Below are positions 59,601-64,000 of a stretch of DNA of 64,000 bases, piece by piece. Within the stretch, counting starts at the first letter, position 1; each line of letters starts with the position of its first letter. The notes beneath the pieces are model-generated. The model saw only the letters and a program-made list of their open reading frames with translations, made no database searches and had not been told where the DNA came from. Made by a program: the position numbers and the translations under genes. Source of the stretch: Sthenelais limicola (taxonomy: Eukaryota > Annelida > Polychaeta > Phyllodocida > Sigalionidae); assembly GCA_942159475.1 (NCBI GenBank), contig OW804095.1, positions 68,104,773 through 68,168,772 on the forward strand. Reading direction: 5' to 3'.

Positions 59601-60204
59601 CTTGGATGTCGTAAGATGTCTATGAGATCTGTCTTTCCTAAAGGATCAATCAACAGTTTTTGATTAATGTAAATTAATCATATAATTATGAGTTTTAACG
59701 CAATCAAACGCAAACACGATAATGTCACCTATGTTTCTTGATTTAGTCCTGGATATATATATTGAATACATTCTAATATGATTCTTTCACCATGTATCAT
59801 ATGAAGGTGGACCCACACAGTCGTACAAGAATAACGACGTTAATAGTTTATAGAATTGCCCTCAATACAATATGTATACAATATAGCACAATGGGGGGGC
59901 GGGGTATAATATTAAAAAATACAAAATCGTAAGATTAGTAAATCTGTAAGCCCTTGTTTAACACAACACGGGGTTGGTTCAAAAGGAGTTTATTAAAACT
60001 CATCTACAAATTATGCGCATGCCAATGAAGGCTAGTACAGCAAGGTACATATATATAGCGATGTAATTAGCAATGCAATACAAATAGAGATAATGACATA
60101 ACAATAGCAATTATCGAAATATCAGCAAAAGTTCAGTTCATTAGATGTAAACATAACTGGGTGATGCCCCCTTGACCCCAAGACCCTTGTTGTAGTGTAG
60201 TGAT
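56609..60204. other. Non-coding stretch between the two YR elements
   Basis: Two short frames (57808-58026, 58068-58316) have no recognisable domain. The last 300 bases probably include the 3-prime untranslated end of the minus-strand YR element, but I could not find its terminal repeats. A G-rich run is at 59893-59899. Confidence 0.4.
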
Positions 60205-61170
60205 CTAAGGGAGAGCGTCAGCCATAGTCCTAACTGCTTGGAAACGATCGTTAGTGTCAGGGGCTAGATAAATTTGGAAGACATCTGATTTCCAAGATCC
60301 CAGTAATTTTATGGTTTCAGCTCTGAGGCCACACTTGTGGGCCCAACTGGCCCCGCCCCTTCTGAAGCTATGAGCCGAGAAAAGGTTGACATCCCTGACC
60401 CTGCCGACCAAGGCCTGCCTGACTCTAGTAATACACTCACTAGCTGCCAGTGGTCTAATCCCTGCTCCCTGTGTGTAGCAGAAGGCAGGTGTGTCCTCGG
60501 GTATAGTGGGCGCTCCTCTCAACATGGTGTATATAGCTCTGACGGGGCAGAGGGCATGGCCCCTAATCCTGGGAAGGGTGACTACATGATCTGCCTCTCC
60601 AAATTGGTTATTTTTTGCCCAGTTTAGCTTAACGAGAATTCCTTCTCTCACAAAATTAAAATCGCTTCTCTTCAACTGACCAACTTGTGGTACATTTTCT
60701 TGATCGAGAAATATATTTGACTTGCTGAGAAGTCCAAAGAACATGAATAAACACGCTGCCCAGATTACTGTGTCCTTTTGGTCCACAGGTGATAAGTAGT
60801 CTCTTATCCAGTGTAGGTGTTGGGGAGTGATTGGATCTTTGCGTGTCACACTTGCCCCAATCGATCTCTTAACTCCTTTCAGGGTTGCCCTAATATGGTA
60901 ATCATCCTTGAGTGGGTTAGGTAATCCCATTTCTTCGTGAGTGATCCTCACAATATTCAGGTATTGCTTGATACTGTTAAATGCTAGCCTGCGTGCCAGC
61001 CACACAATGTACAGGCAGATAGTGTGGGAGGTCGCTGGCACGGGCTGCTTGCCGATCAGGCGACAGAAATTCAGGTACGCCCTGCGGTGTGTGCTGTACG
61101 CATGTCGGGTGTTGGGCGCCCAGGCCTGATCTTGGTAATCCTGTACTTCCACTTGAAGTTCTTCCTCCAT
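60205..61170 (-). CDS. Tyrosine recombinase of the minus-strand element, first catalytic Arg replaced by Ser
   Basis: The 321-residue protein matches the DIRS-order recombinase fold. His267 and Arg270 (SAHSFRRGGAS), Trp293 (LGSWKS) and Tyr301 (QIYLAP) are in place, and Lys186 may serve as the catalytic Lys. At the box-I position, where the Ngaro-type protein in this window has LLRKCN, this one reads LLSKSN: Ser149 (codon 60726-60724, AGC) replaces the expected Arg. That residue contacts the scissile phosphate, so activity is likely lost. The ATG at 61170 has a strong context (A at -3, G at +4). The frame overlaps the end of pol by 194 nt, implying translation by internal initiation or reinitiation. 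Confidence 0.88.
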   Translation of the reverse strand: MEEELQVEVQDYQDQAWAPNTRHAYSTHRRAYLNFCRLIGKQPVPATSHTICLYIVWLARRLAFNSIKQYLNIVRITHEEMGLPNPLKDDYHIRATLKGVKRSIGASVTRKDPITPQHLHWIRDYLSPVDQKDTVIWAACLFMFFGLLSKSNIFLDQENVPQVGQLKRSDFNFVREGILVKLNWAKNNQFGEADHVVTLPRIRGHALCPVRAIYTMLRGAPTIPEDTPAFCYTQGAGIRPLAASECITRVRQALVGRVRDVNLFSAHSFRRGGASWAHKCGLRAETIKLLGSWKSDVFQIYLAPDTNDRFQAVRTMADALP

Positions 61171-62719
61171 GGTTTGGGCTCACACTCTCAATGGCCGCCT
61201 GCATCCTGACTATCCCTCCAGGTTCTTCCAGGTGAGAAATAGCATCGGCAATGGTGTTGAAGCGACCAGGGTAATGAACTGCTTTTATCCGGAAGTTGTA
61301 TCTCATAGACAGGTGGTAGATACGTTTGAGGGCTTCATTAATGTCCTCATCTGGACCTCCGCCTTTATTTATCATGCCAACCGCCGCCCTTGAGTCACAG
61401 TGCACCATCACATTCTGGTCACGCCAGTGGGGCCCAAAGATAGCGGCCGCTGGCTCAAGCGTTAATACCTCTTTATAATTAATATGTTTGTCCTTCATAC
61501 CAGGCCACTGGTCCCAGCGCACATAAAACCATTCCCCGAGGTGGTAGGCTCCTCCACCCGTGAGGCAGGCATCAATCGTTACAGGGGTGTAGCAGCGGCG
61601 ATCTGCAATGGGCAGCGAGCCGTAGAACCGACTCAGCTGATTTATCCACCAGAGCAGATCTATCTTTATCGCGTAATTAATCCTGCAACGATGCCAGGGG
61701 TTAGATAAGGTGCGTATCCTCTCATAAAGGCTGCGGACATAATGTTTCCCACCATGGATGACACATTGAGCCCAATTAATCTTTCCAGCCAGGCGCTGAA
61801 GGGCTCGTTTCAAAATGTTCCTCTTGCTTAATGTCTCTCTCATTAGTGAGATTAAGTCCAGCTTTTTATCCTCTGGTAGGCCCAGACACATGGTCTGGCT
61901 ATTTAATTGAATTCCCAGGAAGGTGATTTCCTTGACAGGGCTGATGACTTTATCATAGCTGATTGCAAAACCAAGTTCTCTGCACAGCTTAATTAAAGTG
62001 TTCAAAGCATCCTGACATTCCTTGTGGGTTTTTCCAAAACAGAGGAAATCATCACAGAATACCACAATATGAGGGTAGCCTCGTTCTGCCATCATACGTC
62101 GCACTGCTTGAGTTAAAGTATTAAAGATACCTGGCGATAGTCTCGCCCCAAAGGGGAGGTGTGAATCATAAAGATAGGTGGGTGCAGAATCGCCCTGGAA
62201 GGTCCAACTAAGTCCCAGGACATGGTGATCATCAGGGTGTACTTTGACTGATCTGTATGCGCTCTGAAGGTCCATCTTAGCCATCCAGCACCCCTCTGTG
62301 ATCATCTCCAAAGCCTCGTCGAATGATTGATATTTAAAAGGCTCCAATGTAGCCAGATCATTTACAGCCCTATCCAGTGGTCGGCTACAATCATGTATAA
62401 GGCGTACTTTATTGGAGCCAGGCTTCGGTATAGCTCCCAGGGCAGAGGTAATCATCCTGGGCTCATCCACACAAACATATCTCCCGTTATCCACCTCTGT
62501 TCTGATCTGTTTTTCTACCATAGCCACAGATTGCTCCTGCGTGCAGGAGAGGTAGTTGTCCATAAAGGCGTTATCAGGTGTTGTGGTTGTATTCGTAATC
62601 CTGAAACCACATCTCACACCATTTAGAATAAACTCCCTGTGGCAATTGTGGGGGTTGAGGTGCTTCTCCCAACCCTCCGATAGGAGTGTTCCTTCAGTGT
62701 TTATTACTCCCCGTTTTTT
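60977..62719 (-). CDS. Pol: reverse transcriptase-RNase H of the minus-strand element
   Basis: Pol is read in the -1 frame relative to gag. I set its start at the slippery site (62719-62713); the frame is open from there and its first ATG is some 30 codons further on (in NAFMDNYL). Counting from codon 62617, RT shows the LGAIPKP and RLIHDCSRP blocks, motif A (AKMDLQSAYR, Asp116), and FCDD (Asp189, Asp190), a Cys variant of the usual Y-x-D-D. RNase H keeps Asp349 (TIDACLT), Glu383 (NYKEVL), Asp408 (HCDSRA) and Asp458 (IADAIS). The last ~65 codons overlap the recombinase and are probably a by-product of that overlap. The enzyme looks intact. Confidence 0.9.
   Translation of the reverse strand, partial: KKRGVINTEGTLLSEGWEKHLNPHNCHREFILNGVRCGFRITNTTTTPDNAFMDNYLSCTQEQSVAMVEKQIRTEVDNGRYVCVDEPRMITSALGAIPKPGSNKVRLIHDCSRPLDRAVNDLATLEPFKYQSFDEALEMITEGCWMAKMDLQSAYRSVKVHPDDHHVLGLSWTFQGDSAPTYLYDSHLPFGARLSPGIFNTLTQAVRRMMAERGYPHIVVFCDDFLCFGKTHKECQDALNTLIKLCRELGFAISYDKVISPVKEITFLGIQLNSQTMCLGLPEDKKLDLISLMRETLSKRNILKRALQRLAGKINWAQCVIHGGKHYVRSLYERIRTLSNPWHRCRINYAIKIDLLWWINQLSRFYGSLPIADRRCYTPVTIDACLTGGGAYHLGEWFYVRWDQWPGMKDKHINYKEVLTLEPAAAIFGPHWRDQNVMVHCDSRAAVGMINKGGGPDEDINEALKRIYHLSMRYNFRIKAVHYPGRFNTIADAISHLEEPGGIVRMQAAIESVSPNHGGRTSSGSTGLPRSGLGAQHPTCVQHTPQGVPEFLSPDRQAARASDLPHYLPVHCVAGTQASI
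62627..62719 (-). promoter_or_regulatory. Programmed -1 ribosomal frameshift site (gag to pol)
   Basis: Gag reads ...GCA AAA AAC GGG GAG TAA. The heptamer A AAA AAC (62719-62713) has exactly the X XXY YYZ phase needed for -1 slippage, and pol is open in the -1 frame. After a 7-nt spacer, AATAAAC (62705-62699) can pair with GTTTATT (62633-62627). The 65-nt loop has a further hairpin, GGGTTGGG with CTCAACCC. The slippery heptamer is certain; the RNA fold is inferred. Confidence 0.82.
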
Positions 62720-63690
62720 GCCTCCTTGATCTTGGTGTGTGTGTATATGCAGGAGTCACCGTAACGACACCCCTCCCGTGTCTGGAATAATTTACACACC
62801 TCTTTCTTCTTGTCTTGGCTACTTGGTTTCCCCTTGTGGCGGTCAGTGCCCTTCTCCTTCGCTGGTGCTTTCCTGGGGAGAAGTACAGAGGAGGCTAGCG
62901 CACCCACAGGTGTTCCCCAGTGGAAATCGTATTGTGCCTGCAGTTCTCTGTAGCGTGTGTCAAACTCCAGAATGGAGGCCCATTCATAATGTTCCAGGTA
63001 CTCAAAAATCGACACAGTATAGGAGTGGTAATACTCCACATCTGTATGAGCTAGGTCCCCCGTTGCCAGCAGCTGATGAAGCAATCGGAGATTTGCTGCA
63101 CCCCACTCAGCTAGTGTGATATAAGCTTGTTGCGTTTCGTCTGGTTTGATTGAGAAAACACCCTCCTTGCCTTCCACCAAGGCCATCCTCTCCTTGCGCT
63201 TTGATGCTAGCCTGAGTGATACCTTTTCCGGAACGAAGCTCACTATCTTAAGAGTCTTGACTGCTCGCAATGTGAGATTCATGCGAGGATCCGAGAGGAA
63301 CATAGCCCCACCCGTGGCAGGTAGCTGGCGCGCCGTCTTGTCACCCCCAGCTGCTCCTGCTGGTTTCTTGTCTTCTAGCAGCTCGTCTAATTCGTCCTCC
63401 AATTTCTGATCCCCATGCTGCTCTTCTTCTGGATGCTCATCCTCTGCATCATCGACATCGTTACCGGGAGGAGCAGGCGGTACCTGGGCCGGTATGTGCG
63501 GGTTCATCAACTTCCTGAGTCCATCTCTCAAAGCAATATTTTGCCCCAAGGTGAGACCAAAGGTAGTCATGTCCGCTTCTGTCAGCTGAGCTAGGATGGC
63601 TTGTGTGTTACAGTCGTGGGTTTTCAATTTATCAATACTGGCTGCTACTAGGTTTGTCTCTTGTGCCCACTCGTTAAAGTTGAAAGCCAT
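62704..63690 (-). CDS. Gag-like protein of the minus-strand element, SAM-like plus CCCH zinc finger
   Basis: The protein has 328 residues from ATG 63690. The first ~60 residues (WAQETNLVAASIDKL ... GLTLGQNIALRDGLRKL) have the look of a SAM domain, a helical self-association module that could drive particle assembly. An acidic, proline-rich linker follows (about 65-115), then a helical central region, a basic stretch (about 275-295) and one C-terminal zinc finger of the exact C-x8-C-x5-C-x3-H type (C299, C308, C314, H318), which usually binds single-stranded RNA. The SAM assignment is by eye and less sure than the zinc finger. The slippery site for pol lies four codons before the stop. Confidence 0.82.
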   Translation of the reverse strand: MAFNFNEWAQETNLVAASIDKLKTHDCNTQAILAQLTEADMTTFGLTLGQNIALRDGLRKLMNPHIPAQVPPAPPGNDVDDAEDEHPEEEQHGDQKLEDELDELLEDKKPAGAAGGDKTARQLPATGGAMFLSDPRMNLTLRAVKTLKIVSFVPEKVSLRLASKRKERMALVEGKEGVFSIKPDETQQAYITLAEWGAANLRLLHQLLATGDLAHTDVEYYHSYTVSIFEYLEHYEWASILEFDTRYRELQAQYDFHWGTPVGALASSVLLPRKAPAKEKGTDRHKGKPSSQDKKKEVCKLFQTREGCRYGDSCIYTHTKIKEAKNGE

Positions 63691-64000
63691 TTTGCTCGCG
63701 CTGCGGTAGTACTGGACGTCTGACCGCTGCTGCTGCTGACCCTGGAGTGACGCTCCCTCCTAGGGTCGGGACACGTGAGCGCCCCTGGCAGTGCCCATGT
63801 GGGCTAAATGAGTTTTATGTTCCACAAAACTTCCTTAATTAATTCACTTGAAACAAAACATGTGGTGCATATGATACGATTACATATTCGTAAATCTGTA
63901 TGTTTCAGCCAGGAAGTTGGTAGTTATGCTAGGGGTTCACCAAGGTTTTCGTCCTTGTGGTAGATACGGTTCTCTAATCCGGCACTATTGGTTTACCATC
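63691..64000 (-). other. 5-prime flank of the minus-strand YR element
   Basis: It presumably holds the leader and perhaps the terminal repeat of the element. A GACCCT...AGGGTC hairpin lies at about 63738-63767. I found no segment here that recurs at 59880-60204, so the boundary is unresolved and may lie outside the window. Confidence 0.4.

Larger units (their letters stand above)
60205..63690 (-). mobile_element. Second tyrosine-recombinase (DIRS-order) retrotransposon, coding part
   Basis: Read on the minus strand the order is gag (63690-62704), RT-RNase H (to 60977) and tyrosine recombinase (61170-60205). The proteins are clearly different from those of the Ngaro-type element: Gag has an N-terminal SAM-like and a C-terminal CCCH zinc finger, and the RT box is FCDD. 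The gag-RT-YR order is shared with Ngaro, but the terminal repeats that would settle the family are not visible; the element may continue beyond 64000 at its 5-prime end and below 60205 at its 3-prime end. The coding frames are long and unbroken, but the recombinase has lost a catalytic Arg, so this copy is probably not self-mobile. Confidence 0.85.

Noticed and set aside
59880..64000. Terminal repeats of the minus-strand YR element
   Set aside because: I compared 59880-60204 with 63691-64000 and found no shared block longer than about ten bases, so no repeat is claimed.

Overview
The window reads as animal nuclear DNA, most likely from a marine deuterostome invertebrate, with an echinoderm the best guess. 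That guess rests on inference: the sequence is AT-rich and gene-sparse, the word TAGGCCTA recurs (near 411, 4378, 6452, 17353 and 21156), and tyrosine-recombinase (YR) retrotransposons are known to be common in echinoderms. I recognise no host protein-coding gene, tRNA or rRNA. Every protein I can identify belongs to a mobile element, and the rest is non-coding DNA carrying small inverted-repeat elements, minisatellites and a few regulatory-looking motifs.

Layout. 1-6920: non-coding, with two hairpin (foldback) elements and a 20-bp motif present three times. 6925-14974: a full-length Ty3/gypsy-type LTR retrotransposon with 735-bp LTRs, a CACC target duplication, primer-binding site, polypurine tract and broken gag-pol frames. 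14979-22680: mostly empty, with a T-rich tandem repeat and a LINE reverse-transcriptase scrap. 22685-26600: a 3.9-kb segment bounded by 17-bp inverted ends and filled by minisatellites (GGA-rich, then CCT-rich) that are split by two insertion-like segments. 26604-51532: long non-coding stretch with MITEs, CTCF-like motifs, an RFX X-box and retroelement 3-prime scraps. 51967-56608: a complete Ngaro-type YR retrotransposon (A1-gag-pol-YR-B1-A2-B2). 60205-63690, minus strand: a second, different YR retrotransposon with gag, RT-RNase H and YR.

The two YR elements are the most interesting content. In the Ngaro-type copy gag and pol share one reading frame, separated by a single UGA; pol has no ATG upstream of its RT core, so stop-codon readthrough is the simplest route to pol. 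All visible catalytic residues are present and the split repeats are identical, so the copy looks recent and possibly active. The minus-strand element instead has a canonical A AAA AAC slippery heptamer at the end of gag, exactly placed to shift ribosomes -1 into pol, and a possible RNA stem beginning 7 nt downstream. Its recombinase has lost the first catalytic Arg. Two YR retrotransposons only 3.6 kb apart thus appear to use two different recoding strategies.

The gypsy element gives a contrasting story: its LTRs differ at only two of 735 positions, yet its gag, protease, RT and integrase are all damaged or absent. This suggests a defective template moved by proteins supplied in trans.
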